64,000 nucleotides of DNA, taken from NCBI RefSeq assembly GCF_020819595.1, contig NZ_JAJHNP010000013.1, forward strand, positions 1 to 64,000, given 5' to 3'. Origin of the DNA: Streptomyces barringtoniae (GTDB lineage: Bacteria; Actinomycetota; Actinomycetes; Streptomycetales; Streptomycetaceae). Each line of letters starts with the position of its first letter. Within the stretch, counting starts at the first letter, position 1. A program made the translations under genes and the position numbers. The notes under the pieces are model-generated. The model saw nothing but the letters and a program-made list of their open reading frames with translations. It was not told where the DNA came from and searched no databases. Below, piece by piece: positions 18,594 to 30,462 of this stretch.

Positions 18594-19501
18594 TCGTCGT
18601 CGCCGGTGAGGCACTGATCGACCTGGTACCGCAGGGCTCCGGCGCCCTCGCGACCCTGAAGCCGGCCCTCGGCGGCGGCCCGTACAACACCGCCGTGGCC
18701 CTTGGCCGGCTCGGTTCCCGCACCGCGTTCTGCTCCCGGACGTCGCACGACGCCTTCGGTGAGGCCCTGCTGGACGGGCTGCGGCGGGCGGGGGTGGACG
18801 TGTCGGGCGTGCAGCGCGGGGCGGAGCCGACGACGCTGGCGGTGGCCACGATCGACGGCAGCGGCTCCGCCGCCTATTCCTTCTATGTGGACGGCACCGC
18901 CGACCGCCTGTTCACCGCCCCCGCCGCGCTGCCCGCCGGTACCCGCGCGGTGTCCTTCGGCACCTGCTCGCTCGTCCTGGAGCCGGGGGCGAGCGCCTAT
19001 GCGGAGCTGATGCGCACGGCGGCCGGGCAGGGGCTGTTCACCGCACTCGACCCCAATGTCCGGGCGGGGCTGATCCCGGACGCGGACGCCTACCGGGCGC
19101 GTTTCAAGAGCTGGCTGCCCTCGGTGACGCTGCTGAAGCTCTCCGCGGAGGACGCCGAGTGGCTGGGCGGCACCCCGCGCGAGTGGCTGGCCGCGGGACC
19201 GGCGGCCGTGGTGGTGACCCGGGGCGGGGACGGGCTGACCGCGTTCACCCGGGACGGCGCGGAGTGTTCCGTGCCGGGTGAGAAGGTCGCCGTGGTGGAC
19301 ACCATCGGCGCCGGTGACACGGTCAACGCGGCCTTGCTGCACGGACTTTCCGCCCTGGACGCGCTGTCGGAGGAAGCGCTCGCCGCCCTCGGGACGGAGG
19401 GCTGGACGCGGCTGCTGCGCTTCGCGGCACGCGCGGCGGGGCTCACCTGCTCGCGGGCGGGAGCCGAGCCGCCGTTCGCTGCCGAGCTCGGTGATCTGTG
19501 A
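18590..19501 (+). CDS. PfkB-family carbohydrate kinase
   Basis: This 303-residue kinase starts at GTG 18590, overlapping the LacI stop. PfkB signatures are GEALIDLVP at the N-terminus, GGGPYNTAVALGRLG and the ATP/catalytic motif DTIGAGDTVNAALL near residue 245. It resembles fructokinases and ribokinases; the substrate is unknown. No transporter or second enzyme lies in the operon, so the sugar must enter or form elsewhere. A terminator hairpin follows. Confidence 0.88.
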   Translation: MIVVAGEALIDLVPQGSGALATLKPALGGGPYNTAVALGRLGSRTAFCSRTSHDAFGEALLDGLRRAGVDVSGVQRGAEPTTLAVATIDGSGSAAYSFYVDGTADRLFTAPAALPAGTRAVSFGTCSLVLEPGASAYAELMRTAAGQGLFTALDPNVRAGLIPDADAYRARFKSWLPSVTLLKLSAEDAEWLGGTPREWLAAGPAAVVVTRGGDGLTAFTRDGAECSVPGEKVAVVDTIGAGDTVNAALLHGLSALDALSEEALAALGTEGWTRLLRFAARAAGLTCSRAGAEPPFAAELGDL

Positions 19502-19615
19502 GCGGCCCTCTTCTCTCGGCTGTATTCCTCTCTGCTGTTGTCAAGGTGCGGCCCGGAACATGAGGCGGGGGCCTGACGTACCTCGCAGCCGGGGTGGCTG
19601 ATGGTGGAACGAGCG

Positions 19616-19652
19616 GCGCCCCGCGGGGAGTTCCCGCGGGGCGCAGCTTTTC
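19616..19652 (+). terminator. bidirectional terminator, kinase / uvrA
   Basis: GCGCCCCGCGGG (19616-19627) and CCCGCGGGGCGC (19633-19644) are perfect 12-bp arms with a 5-bp loop, followed on the plus strand by AGCTTTTCT. It sits between the converging kinase and uvrA genes and can serve both. Confidence 0.8.
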
Positions 19653-19662
19653 TGGTGGTGTG

Positions 19663-22689
<3,027 letters not shown>

Positions 22690-22745
22690 GCCGGTCCGCA
22701 CCTTTCTTGAGAGAAGTGACAGGGGCGGGGCCCCCGTGCTTCTTC

Positions 22746-22768
22746 AGACTAGGGGGAGCCACTGACAA
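22746..22768 (-). promoter_or_regulatory. DNA-damage-type promoter of uvrA
   Basis: On the minus strand TTGTCAGTG (22768-22760), then 8 bp, then TAGTCT (22751-22746). This is an exact match to the PafBC/RecA-NDp motif. The predicted start site is near 22739, leaving about a 50-nt leader before GTG 22689. Confidence 0.75.
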
Positions 22769-22913
22769 CGCCGGTCGGATTGCCCGGTTGCATAACAACC
22801 CCCGGCCATCCAGCATGCCCGACGCCGCCTTCGACGATATAGCACGTGCTTTCGATTTGCGGGCGGGGTTCACCACCTTCACCCAAAGGTGTGGCCGGGC
22901 TAATGTCAGGCCC

Positions 22914-23603
22914 ATGATTGATCACGCTCATGACCTGGCATGTGTACGTGACGCGACCGAACGGCTCCTCAGCGCGGTCGCCGAACTGGACAACGCGTCG
23001 CTCGCCGAGCCGTCACGGCTTCCGGGGTGGACCCGCGGGCACGTCCTCGCCCACCTCGCCCGCAACGCGGACGCGCTCGTGAACGTCCTCGAGGGCCGGC
23101 CCATGTACGCGAGTGCAGAGGCGCGGGACGCCGAGATCCAGCGCGATGCCCCGCGCCCCCTCGAGGCCCAGCTCGCGGACCTGCGCGAGAGCGCGGCCCG
23201 CTTCCAGGCGGCGGGGGACGCCCCGGCGGACTGGTCGCGCACGGTGGAGCTGCGCAACGGGGTCACCGACTCGGCGTCCCGGGTGCCGTTCCGGCGGTGG
23301 GGCGAGGTCGCACTGCACCATGTCGACCTCGGCATCGGGTACGAGCTGGAGGATCTTCCGGCCGAGTTCACGGACCGGGAGATCGACTTCCTGGCGGAGC
23401 GCTTCGCCGGACACAAGGAGGTGCCCTCGACCGGTCTGACCGCCGGCGACGGCCGGTTCTGGACCACGGGCGGCGGTGCGGAGGGGGAACCCGTCGCGGT
23501 CGAGGGTACGGCCGCCGACCTGCTGGGCTGGCTCGCCGGGCGGCGCGACGGCTCCGGCCTGACCGCGAAGGGCGGCTCGCTCCCGAAGCTGCCGCCGTTG
23601 TAG
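22914..23603 (+). CDS. maleylpyruvate isomerase family mycothiol-dependent enzyme
   Basis: This 229-residue protein belongs to the DinB-like four-helix MDMPI superfamily: an N-terminal domain with LPGWTRGHVLAHLARNADAL and the metal-binding His in ALHHVDLGIGYE, then a C-terminal SCP2-like beta domain. Some members isomerise maleylpyruvate using mycothiol; others transfer mycothiol to different substrates. The exact reaction here is unknown. TAATGT 8 bp before the ATG looks like a -10 box, suggesting a leaderless mRNA. It is divergent from uvrA. Confidence 0.85.
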   Translation: MIDHAHDLACVRDATERLLSAVAELDNASLAEPSRLPGWTRGHVLAHLARNADALVNVLEGRPMYASAEARDAEIQRDAPRPLEAQLADLRESAARFQAAGDAPADWSRTVELRNGVTDSASRVPFRRWGEVALHHVDLGIGYELEDLPAEFTDREIDFLAERFAGHKEVPSTGLTAGDGRFWTTGGGAEGEPVAVEGTAADLLGWLAGRRDGSGLTAKGGSLPKLPPL

Positions 23604-23642
23604 GTCCGCTACGGTCCGCGGGCCCTCCCCCGCTATAGGCTG

Positions 23643-24305
23643 ATGACCATGACGTACACCGGAGAGGTCAGGGTCGGCGGACCGGCGGATGTGCACGAGC
23701 TGAAAGACCTGATGATCACGAAGATCGCGGTCGGCCCGATGGACAACAACGCCTACCTGCTGCGCTGCCGGGCCACCGACGAGCAGCTTCTGATCGACGC
23801 CGCCAACGCGGCGCAGACGCTCCTCGGCATGATCGGTGACGACGGCATCGCGTCCGTCGTCACCACCCATCAGCACGGCGACCACTGGCAGGCGCTCGCC
23901 GAGGTCGTCGCGGCCACGGGCGCGCGTACGTATGCCGGCCGCGAGGACGCCCCCGGCATCCCCGTGCCCACCGATGTCCTCGTGGACGACGGCGACGTCA
24001 TCAGGGTGGGACAGGTGGAGCTCACCGCGCGGCACCTCGTCGGGCACACCCCGGGTTCGATCGCGCTGGTCTACGACGACCCGCACGGCCATCCGCACGT
24101 CTTCACCGGCGACTGCCTCTTCCCGGGCGGCGTCGGCAACACGCGCAAGGATCCGAAGGCCTTCGCCAGCCTGATCCACGACGTGGAGACGAAGATCTTC
24201 GACGTGCTGCCCGATGAGACCTGGGTCTATCCCGGACACGGCAACGACACGACCCTGGGCGCGGAGCGGCCGCACCTGCCGGAGTGGCACGCGCGCGGGT
24301 GGTGA
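23643..24305 (+). CDS. MBL-fold metallo-hydrolase
   Basis: This 220-residue protein has the metallo-beta-lactamase zinc motif THQHGDHWQ (residues 78-86), later ligands in GHTPGSIALVY and FTGDCLFPGG, and a final His in YPGHGNDTTLG. It resembles glyoxalase-II-type thioester hydrolases. A mycothiol thioester is a reasonable substrate given the neighbouring mycothiol-dependent enzyme, but that is inference. MTYTGEV at 23649 is an alternative start. Confidence 0.88.
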   Translation: MTMTYTGEVRVGGPADVHELKDLMITKIAVGPMDNNAYLLRCRATDEQLLIDAANAAQTLLGMIGDDGIASVVTTHQHGDHWQALAEVVAATGARTYAGREDAPGIPVPTDVLVDDGDVIRVGQVELTARHLVGHTPGSIALVYDDPHGHPHVFTGDCLFPGGVGNTRKDPKAFASLIHDVETKIFDVLPDETWVYPGHGNDTTLGAERPHLPEWHARGW

Positions 24306-24307
24306 GC

Positions 24308-24338
24308 GCCGGGCGCTTTCCTCGCCCGAGCGCCCGGC
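24308..24338 (+). terminator. terminator after MBL-fold gene
   Basis: GCCGGGCGCT (24308-24317) and AGCGCCCGGC (24329-24338) form perfect 10-bp arms with an 11-bp loop, 3 bp after the stop codon. Confidence 0.65.
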
Positions 24339-24619
24339 ACGCTTCTCGTCGCGCGCCCCGTGTGAACGTTTCGCACGCGCCGGGGGCGCGTACGCGCTCC
24401 CCGCGCGCCGCATCACGCGGTCAACTGATGACAGCCCCGCAGAGGATGACGGCTCCTCTACGGCAGGGCCGCCGGTCTCCAACCCCGCCCTCGGCCGGCG
24501 GCCCAGGCCAACGGCCCACGTCATGACGGTGTTCACACGACTGCAACACCCGTTCCCAGTATGCGAACAGTTGCGGTCGTGACCTGGACAGACGCGGGAT
24601 TCGCTGCCAATCTCCCGCC
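24339..24619. other. intergenic region before ABC transporter
   Basis: With the terminator this is a 314-bp gene-free stretch. No reading frame with coding character is seen. It should carry the promoter of the amino-acid ABC transporter operon. The part 24500-24600 is locally less GC-rich and is the likeliest place. Confidence 0.4.
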
Positions 24620-25504
24620 ATGTACCCAGCGCTTCGCGTCCTGCGCCGTGCGGCAGCCGCCGCCACCGTAGCCCTGCTCGCCACCGCCGTCGGCTGTGCC
24701 CCGCAGCCCGAGGAGAAGGCGTCGGCCTCACCCTCCGGCTCGGCCGCGAAGAGCTGCGCCAAGAGCACGTTGACCACCAAGGCGTCCGGGAAGCTGACGA
24801 TCGCGACGGACGAACCGGCGTACGAGCCCTGGTTCAACGACGACAAGCCCGCGAACGGCAGGGGCTTCGAGTCGGCCGTCGCCTACGCCGTGGCCCGGCA
24901 ACTGGGCTATGGCAAGAGCGCGGTCGTATGGCAGAGCGTGCCGTTCAACAAGGCGTTCGCGCCCGGCGTGAAGAGCTTCGACTTCGACATCAATCAGGTG
25001 TCGATCAGCGCCGAGCGCAAGAAGGCCGTCGACTTCTCCTCCGGCTACTACGACGTCCGCCAGGCCGTCATCGCGCTGAAGGGCGGCAAGGCCGCCAAGG
25101 CGACGAGCATCGCGGACCTGAGGGACCTCAAGCTGGGCGCCCAGGTGGGCACGACGAGCCTCAACTACATCAGCGACCTGGTGAAGCCGTCGCAGCAGGC
25201 GGCCGCGTACTCCAGGAACGACCAGGCCGTCTCCGCGCTCAAGAACGGCCAGGTGGACGCGATCGTCACCGATCTGCCGACCGCCTTCTACGTCACCTCG
25301 GCCCAGGTGACCAACGCCAGGATCGTCGGCCAGTTCGAGAACCAGGGCGGCACGCCCGAGCAGTTCGGGCTCGTCCTCGACAAAGGCAGCGGCCTCACGT
25401 CGTGCGTGACGTCGGCCGTGGACGCCCTGCGCAAGGACGGCACGCTGGCGAAGCTGGAGAAGCAGTGGCTGTCCGACGCCGTCGACGCTCCGGTCCTCAA
25501 GTGA
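24620..25504 (+). CDS. polar amino-acid ABC transporter, substrate-binding lipoprotein
   Basis: This 294-residue lipoprotein has a signal peptide with lipobox LATAVGC (Cys26) and a Ser/Ala linker, then a type-II periplasmic binding fold (KLTIATDEPAYEPWF; SFDFDINQVSISAERKKAVDFSSGYY; AIVTDLPTAFYV). It delivers a polar amino acid to the membrane complex. It overlaps the permease start as GTGA, and SBP-permease-ATPase form one operon. Confidence 0.9.
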   Translation: MYPALRVLRRAAAAATVALLATAVGCAPQPEEKASASPSGSAAKSCAKSTLTTKASGKLTIATDEPAYEPWFNDDKPANGRGFESAVAYAVARQLGYGKSAVVWQSVPFNKAFAPGVKSFDFDINQVSISAERKKAVDFSSGYYDVRQAVIALKGGKAAKATSIADLRDLKLGAQVGTTSLNYISDLVKPSQQAAAYSRNDQAVSALKNGQVDAIVTDLPTAFYVTSAQVTNARIVGQFENQGGTPEQFGLVLDKGSGLTSCVTSAVDALRKDGTLAKLEKQWLSDAVDAPVLK

Positions 25505-26403
25505 CGGTCATGGAGGAGGAGTCCGGGGAGGACTCCGGCAAGGACGATGTGCGCGACGGGTACGTCCCGTCCGAGCGGCGGCTGCAGCGCGAGCGCCACA
25601 AGCGCGCGCGTGCCCGCCGCGCGACGGCCATCGCCGCCCTGTCGACCCTGGTCACCGGCGTCGTCCTCTACCTGGTCGTCGTCAACGCGCCCGGCTGGCC
25701 ACGCACCAAGGAGACCTTCTTCGACGGGCAGTACGCGCGCGAGGCCTTCCCCAAGGTCCTCGAAGGGCTGTGGCTCAACGTCCAGCTGCTGCTGGTCTGC
25801 GGCGTGCTGGTGCTCGTCCTGGGCATGCTGATCGCCATCGCGCGCACCCTGCCCGGGCCCGTGTTCTTCCCCCTGCGGGTACTTGCCGCCGCCTACACGG
25901 ACTTCTTCCGCGGGCTGCCGCTGATCATCAACCTGATGATCGTGGTCTTCGGGGTACCCGCACTGCGCCTCCAGGGCGTGACCGTCGATCCCGTCCTGCT
26001 CGGTGGTGCGGCGCTGACGCTGACGTACTCCGCCTACGTCGCCGAGGTGTTCCGCGCCGGCATCGAGTCCGTGCACCCCTCGCAGCGCGCCGCGGCCCGC
26101 TCGCTGGGGCTGACCCACCGTCAGGCGCTGCGGTACGTGGTGCTCCCCCAGGCGGTACGCCGTCAGGTGCCGCCGCTGCTGAACGACCTCGTGTCGCTCC
26201 AGAAGGACACCGGGCTCGTGTCGATCGGCGGCGCGGTCGACGCCGTACGGGCGGCCGACATCATCGCCCAGCGCAGCCTCAACTACACGCCGTACATCGT
26301 CGCGGGCCTGGTCTTCGTCGCGCTGACCATCCCGATGACCCGCTTCACGGACTGGGTGACGGCCCGGATGGACCGGCAGCGGGCCCAGGGAGGATCGCTA
26401 TGA
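25501..26403 (+). CDS. amino-acid ABC transporter permease
   Basis: This 300-residue inner-membrane protein has a charged N-terminal 45 residues, then about five to six TM helices with the HisM/GlnP-type coupling loop EVFRAGIESVHPSQRAAARSLGLTHRQALRYVVLPQA. GTG 25501 overlaps the SBP stop; ATG 25510 is also possible, and neither has a strong Shine-Dalgarno. One permease gene implies a homodimeric channel. Confidence 0.9.
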   Translation: MTVMEEESGEDSGKDDVRDGYVPSERRLQRERHKRARARRATAIAALSTLVTGVVLYLVVVNAPGWPRTKETFFDGQYAREAFPKVLEGLWLNVQLLLVCGVLVLVLGMLIAIARTLPGPVFFPLRVLAAAYTDFFRGLPLIINLMIVVFGVPALRLQGVTVDPVLLGGAALTLTYSAYVAEVFRAGIESVHPSQRAAARSLGLTHRQALRYVVLPQAVRRQVPPLLNDLVSLQKDTGLVSIGGAVDAVRAADIIAQRSLNYTPYIVAGLVFVALTIPMTRFTDWVTARMDRQRAQGGSL

Positions 26404-27158
26404 GCGACGCAGTCGCGCCCGTGCTGCGCATGGAGTCCGTCCGCAAGACCTTCGGCGGCTCCGTGGTGCTGCGGGACGTCGGCCTGGAGGTCGCCCCGCA
26501 CACGGTGACCGCGCTGATCGGCGCCTCCGGCTCGGGCAAGTCCACGCTGCTGCGCTGCGCCAACCTCCTGGAGGAGATCGACGACGGCGCGATCTGGCTG
26601 GACGGCGAGGAGATCACCGACCCCCGCGCCGACCAGGACGCGGTCCGGCGCCGGATCGGCGTTGTCTTCCAGGCGTACAACCTCTTCCCGCACATGACCG
26701 TGCTGGACAACATCACGCTGGCGCCCCGCCGAGTGCACGGCGTCCCCCGCGCGGAGGCCGGGGAACGGGCCAGGGAGCTGCTGGAGCGCCTCGGACTGGG
26801 CGGCAAGGCGGATGCCTATCCGGACCGGCTCAGCGGCGGCCAGCAGCAGCGTGTGGCGATCGTACGGGCGCTCGCCGTGCGGCCCCGGCTGTTGCTGCTG
26901 GACGAGATCACGGCGGCACTCGACCCCGAACTCGTGGGCGAGGTGCTGGAGGTGGTCCGGGACCTGAAGGACGACGGCATGACCATGGTGCTGGCGACGC
27001 ACGAGATGGGGTTCGCGCGGGACGTCGCCGACCAGGTTTGTTTTCTGGACGGTGGCGTCGTGCTGGAGCGCGGCACCGCCGAGCAGGTTTTCGGCGACCC
27101 GCAGCAGGAGCGCACGCGGCGCTTCCTGCGGCGGATCGTGGAGGCGGGCCGGCTGTGA
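26400..27158 (+). CDS. amino-acid ABC transporter ATP-binding protein
   Basis: This 252-residue ATPase has Walker A GASGSGKST, Q-loop FQAYNLFPHMTVLDN, signature LSGGQQQRVAIVRAL, Walker B LLLLDEITAALDPELV and switch His in LATHEMGFARDVAD, typical of the GlnQ/HisP subfamily. Its ATG overlaps the permease stop (ATGA). It converges with aroQ 22 bp downstream. Confidence 0.95.
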   Translation: MSDAVAPVLRMESVRKTFGGSVVLRDVGLEVAPHTVTALIGASGSGKSTLLRCANLLEEIDDGAIWLDGEEITDPRADQDAVRRRIGVVFQAYNLFPHMTVLDNITLAPRRVHGVPRAEAGERARELLERLGLGGKADAYPDRLSGGQQQRVAIVRALAVRPRLLLLDEITAALDPELVGEVLEVVRDLKDDGMTMVLATHEMGFARDVADQVCFLDGGVVLERGTAEQVFGDPQQERTRRFLRRIVEAGRL

Positions 27159-27180
27159 CGGCCCCGGACTACGCCACGAC

Positions 27181-27654
27181 CTAGGCCTCCGCCTGGGCCG
27201 CGCCCACCAGCGCGGCGACCCGCTCCACACCGAACGCATAGCCCTGCACTCCGCATCCGGCGATCACCCCGTCGGCGCGCAGGGAGACGTAGGAGTGGTG
27301 CCGGAAGGATTCACGCTGGTGGATGTTGGAGACGTGCACCTCCAGCACGGGCATGCCGTCGCAGGTGTTGAGTGCGTCCAGAATCGCGACCGACGTGTGG
27401 GAGTAGGCGCCGGGGTTGATGACGATCCCGCAGTGGTTCAGGCGCGCCTCGTGGATCCAGTCGACCAACTGACCCTCGTGGTTCGACTGCCGGAAGTCCA
27501 CGGTGCCGCCGTGCGCGGCCGCGGCCTTGGCGCACATCGCCTCGACGTCGGCCAGGGTGTCCCTGCCGTAGATCTCGGGCTGGCGCTGGCCGAGCAGGTT
27601 CAGGTTGGGCCCGTTGAGGATCATGATCGGGGCGTTGGCCAGGGTGCGGGGCAC
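27181..27654 (-). CDS. aroQ: 3-dehydroquinate dehydratase, type II
   Basis: This 157-residue enzyme forms 3-dehydroshikimate in the shikimate pathway. Type II features are NGPNLNLLGQRQPEIYG at the N-terminus with the catalytic Tyr, FRQSNHEGQLVDWIHEA, NPGAYSHTSVAILDAL and EVHVSNIHQRESFRHHSY. Family length is normal (about 150). It is divergent from an MHS-type transporter and not linked to other aro genes here. Confidence 0.95.
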   Translation of the reverse strand: MPRTLANAPIMILNGPNLNLLGQRQPEIYGRDTLADVEAMCAKAAAAHGGTVDFRQSNHEGQLVDWIHEARLNHCGIVINPGAYSHTSVAILDALNTCDGMPVLEVHVSNIHQRESFRHHSYVSLRADGVIAGCGVQGYAFGVERVAALVGAAQAEA

Positions 27655-27833
27655 TTTTCCTCCGGTCCGTTCGGGGCGGTACGACGACGACCGCCGCTCG
27701 CACCCGGTCTATCACGGCGCCCGGAGCACAGGGCGGGCCGCGTGCACCGACGGCCTCGGCGGCGCACGCCACGGTCGCCCGATCGCCTCCGCGCGCCCCG
27801 TAACCGTTGATCACGTCGGGTGGTTGACGCGGC

Positions 27834-29138
27834 ATGCAGCCCGTACGCGCCGTGAACGCCCCTTCGATGCCGAGACTCGCCGCGGCGTCCCTGGCGGGGA
27901 CCGCGATCGAGTTCTACGACTTCTTCGTCTACGGGACCGCGGCGGCCCTGGTCCTGGGGCCGCTGTTCTTTCCGACGTTCTCACCGGTCTCGGGGACGCT
28001 GGCGGCGTTCGGGACGTTCGGGGTGGGGTTCGTGGCCCGGCCGCTGGGCGCGGTGATGTTCGGACATCTCGGCGACCGGCGCGGACGGCGGCCCGTGCTC
28101 GTCGTCTCACTGCTGCTCACGGGCGCCTCGACCGTTGCGGTGGGCTGTGTGCCGTCGTACGGGACGATCGGCGTCGCCGCGCCCCTGCTGCTGCTCGTGC
28201 TGCGCTTCCTGCAGGGTCTCGGGCTCGGCGGGGAATGGGGCGGGGCGGTGCTGCTGACCGCCGAGCACGCGCCGGCCGCGCGGCGCGCTCTGTGGTCGAG
28301 CTTTCCCCAAGTGGGGCCCGCGGTGGGCTTCGTGCTCGCCAACGGGGTGATGCTCGCACTGTCGGCGGTGCTGTCCGACGCCGAGTTCGCGCGGTGGGGC
28401 TGGCGCGTGCCGTTCTGGGTCGCCGGTGCGCCGGCGCTCGCCGGGCTGTGGCTGCGCTCCTCTCTCGCCGAGAGCCCCCGGTTCCTGGAAATCGACGACC
28501 ACGCGCGCGTGCCGTTCGTCGAGGTCGTACGGCATCACGGGCGGCTGGTGCTGCTGACGGCCGGGGCGCTGGCCATCGGGTACGCGGTGTTCTACGCGGT
28601 GACGACCTGGTCGCTGGCGTATGCGACGGAACGGCTCGGGGTGAGCCGGACGGTGATGCTGGGCTGTGTCATGGCCGCGGTGGCCGTGAAGGGGGCTCTC
28701 ACTCCCTTGGTGGCGCTGCTGGGCGACCGCTATGGGCGGCGGCCGATGTGTCTGACGGGGTGCGCGGCCTGCGTGCTGTGGATGCTCCCGATGGTGGTAC
28801 TGCTGGCCACCGGCCGGCCGCTGCTGATGTTCCTCGGCATCCTGGGCGCGTTGCTCGCGTTCGTCACCATGTTCGCGGTCATCTCCGCCTATCTGCCGGA
28901 ACTGTACGAGGCGCGGGTCCGCTGCACGGGCGCCGCAGTGGGCTACAACCTCGGCGGGGTCGTCGGCGGTGCACTCACCCCGGTCGTGGCCACGGCGCTC
29001 GCGGCGCAGGGCGGGCGTGTGCCCTGGGCCGTGGGCGTGTATCTGACGGGCATCGGGCTGATCAGCCTGGTGTGCTTCGCGCTGCTTCCGGAGACGCGAC
29101 CGGTGCCCGTACCGTTGGTGGAGCCGGCGACGAGCTGA
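27834..29138 (+). CDS. MHS-type MFS symporter (ShiA/ProP-like)
   Basis: This 434-residue, 12-TM transporter has metabolite:H+ symporter family marks: GTAIEFYDFFVYGTAAALVLGPLFFP in TM1, GHLGDRRGRRPVL in the first loop, GLGLGGEWGGAVLLTAEHAP and a second-half GDRYGRRP loop. Family members import shikimate, proline/betaine or dicarboxylates. Its position divergent from aroQ makes shikimate or dehydroshikimate a possible substrate, but that is only context. Confidence 0.85.
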   Translation: MQPVRAVNAPSMPRLAAASLAGTAIEFYDFFVYGTAAALVLGPLFFPTFSPVSGTLAAFGTFGVGFVARPLGAVMFGHLGDRRGRRPVLVVSLLLTGASTVAVGCVPSYGTIGVAAPLLLLVLRFLQGLGLGGEWGGAVLLTAEHAPAARRALWSSFPQVGPAVGFVLANGVMLALSAVLSDAEFARWGWRVPFWVAGAPALAGLWLRSSLAESPRFLEIDDHARVPFVEVVRHHGRLVLLTAGALAIGYAVFYAVTTWSLAYATERLGVSRTVMLGCVMAAVAVKGALTPLVALLGDRYGRRPMCLTGCAACVLWMLPMVVLLATGRPLLMFLGILGALLAFVTMFAVISAYLPELYEARVRCTGAAVGYNLGGVVGGALTPVVATALAAQGGRVPWAVGVYLTGIGLISLVCFALLPETRPVPVPLVEPATS

Positions 29139-29208
29139 TCCGGGCGGGAACCGGGACGACGGCAAAGGGCTACGGGCATCCCGCCGAGGGACCGGACGGG
29201 TGGGTCCG

Positions 29209-30309
29209 TTACGGATTGACGGCCAACTCCAGGTAGGCCGCGAAGAGCACCAGGTGGACACCGCCCTGCAGGGGCGTGGCCCGTCCCGGCACCACTGTCA
29301 GGGAGCTGACCACGATGGTCAGCGCGAGCAGCAGCATGTGCGTGGGGCCGAGGCCGAGGACGAGGGGTCCGGGCAGCCAGACGGAGGCGAGGGCGACGGC
29401 CGGAATGGTCAGGCCGATGCTGGCAATGGCCGAGCCGAGTGCGAGGTTGAGGCTGGTCTGCACCCGGTCGCGGCGTGCGGCGCGCAGCGCGGCGATGGTC
29501 TCCGGCAACAGGACGAGCAGAGCGATGATCACACCCACGACGGCCTGATGAAGTCCGGCCGCCGCCACACCCGACTCGATGGTGGGCGACACTCCCTTGG
29601 CCAGGCCGACCACGCCGATCAGGGCCAGCCCGAGCAGACCGAGGCTGAGCCAGGCGGTGCGCGTGGACGGCGGCCGGGCGTGGTCGGCGGCGGTGATGAC
29701 CTCGCCTTGCCGGGTGATCGGCAGGAAGTAGTCGCGGTGGCGCACGGTCTGGGTGGTCACGAACAGGCCGTACAGGATGAGTGAGGACAGCGCGGCGAAG
29801 GTCAGCTGCACCGAGGAGAACTCGGGTCCGGGCTTGCTGGTGGTGAAGGTCGGCAGCACCAGGCTGAGGGTGGCGAGCGTCGCCACGGTCGCCAGGGCGG
29901 CGCCGGTGCCCTCGGGGTTGAAGACGGCGGTGCCGTGCCGCAGGGAGGCGACGAGCAGACAGAGTCCGACGATGCCGTTGCAGGTGATCATCACCGCGGC
30001 GAAGACGGTGTCCCTGGCCAGGGTGGAACTCTTGGCACCGCCGTCCGCCATGAGGGTGACGATCAGGGCCACCTCGATGATCGTCACGGCGATCGCGAGC
30101 ACCAGCGAGCCGAAGGGCTCGCCGACGCGGTGGGCAATGACCTCGGCGTGGTGGACGGCCGCCAGGACGGAGCCGGCGAGCACGAGGGTCACCACCGCGA
30201 CGACCACGGCTGGCAGGTTGCGGCCCCAGGTCAAGACCAGGAGGACGACCGCGAGAACGGGGACGAGCATCGTCCAGTGCCGGCTGAGCGCCCGGAGCCG
30301 AGTGATCAT
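29209..30309 (-). CDS. chaA: calcium:proton antiporter, ChaA family
   Basis: This 366-residue, about 11-TM protein has two CaCA-type alpha repeats: AIAVTIIEVALIVTLMADGG and LLVLLPETIAALRAARRDRVQTSLNLALGSAIASIGLT, with the conserved acidic residues in membrane. It exchanges Ca2+ or Na+/K+ for protons. The start is ATG 30309 (MITRLRALSRHW); the longer frame to 30420 is not coding-like. A terminator hairpin separates it from terC, so it is probably transcribed alone. Confidence 0.88.
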   Translation of the reverse strand: MITRLRALSRHWTMLVPVLAVVLLVLTWGRNLPAVVVAVVTLVLAGSVLAAVHHAEVIAHRVGEPFGSLVLAIAVTIIEVALIVTLMADGGAKSSTLARDTVFAAVMITCNGIVGLCLLVASLRHGTAVFNPEGTGAALATVATLATLSLVLPTFTTSKPGPEFSSVQLTFAALSSLILYGLFVTTQTVRHRDYFLPITRQGEVITAADHARPPSTRTAWLSLGLLGLALIGVVGLAKGVSPTIESGVAAAGLHQAVVGVIIALLVLLPETIAALRAARRDRVQTSLNLALGSAIASIGLTIPAVALASVWLPGPLVLGLGPTHMLLLALTIVVSSLTVVPGRATPLQGGVHLVLFAAYLELAVNP

Positions 30310-30393
30310 GCGGCGATGGTCGCAGAGGCGTACAGGATTCGCATTCCGTTCTTTTCCGATACTTCTCCTCCTTTCCCTTTCCGTCATGGGGCC

Positions 30394-30435
30394 CGGCGGC
30401 GGGAGCGGTGCCTGTGCCACGCAGTCCCGCCGCCG
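30394..30435 (-). terminator. terminator after terC
   Basis: CGGCGGCGGGA (30394-30404) and TCCCGCCGCCG (30425-30435) are perfect 11-bp arms with a 20-bp loop, about 28 bp after the terC stop on the minus strand. Confidence 0.6.
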
Positions 30436-30462
30436 CCCCGGCCATTGCTGCCGCAGGCTCGG

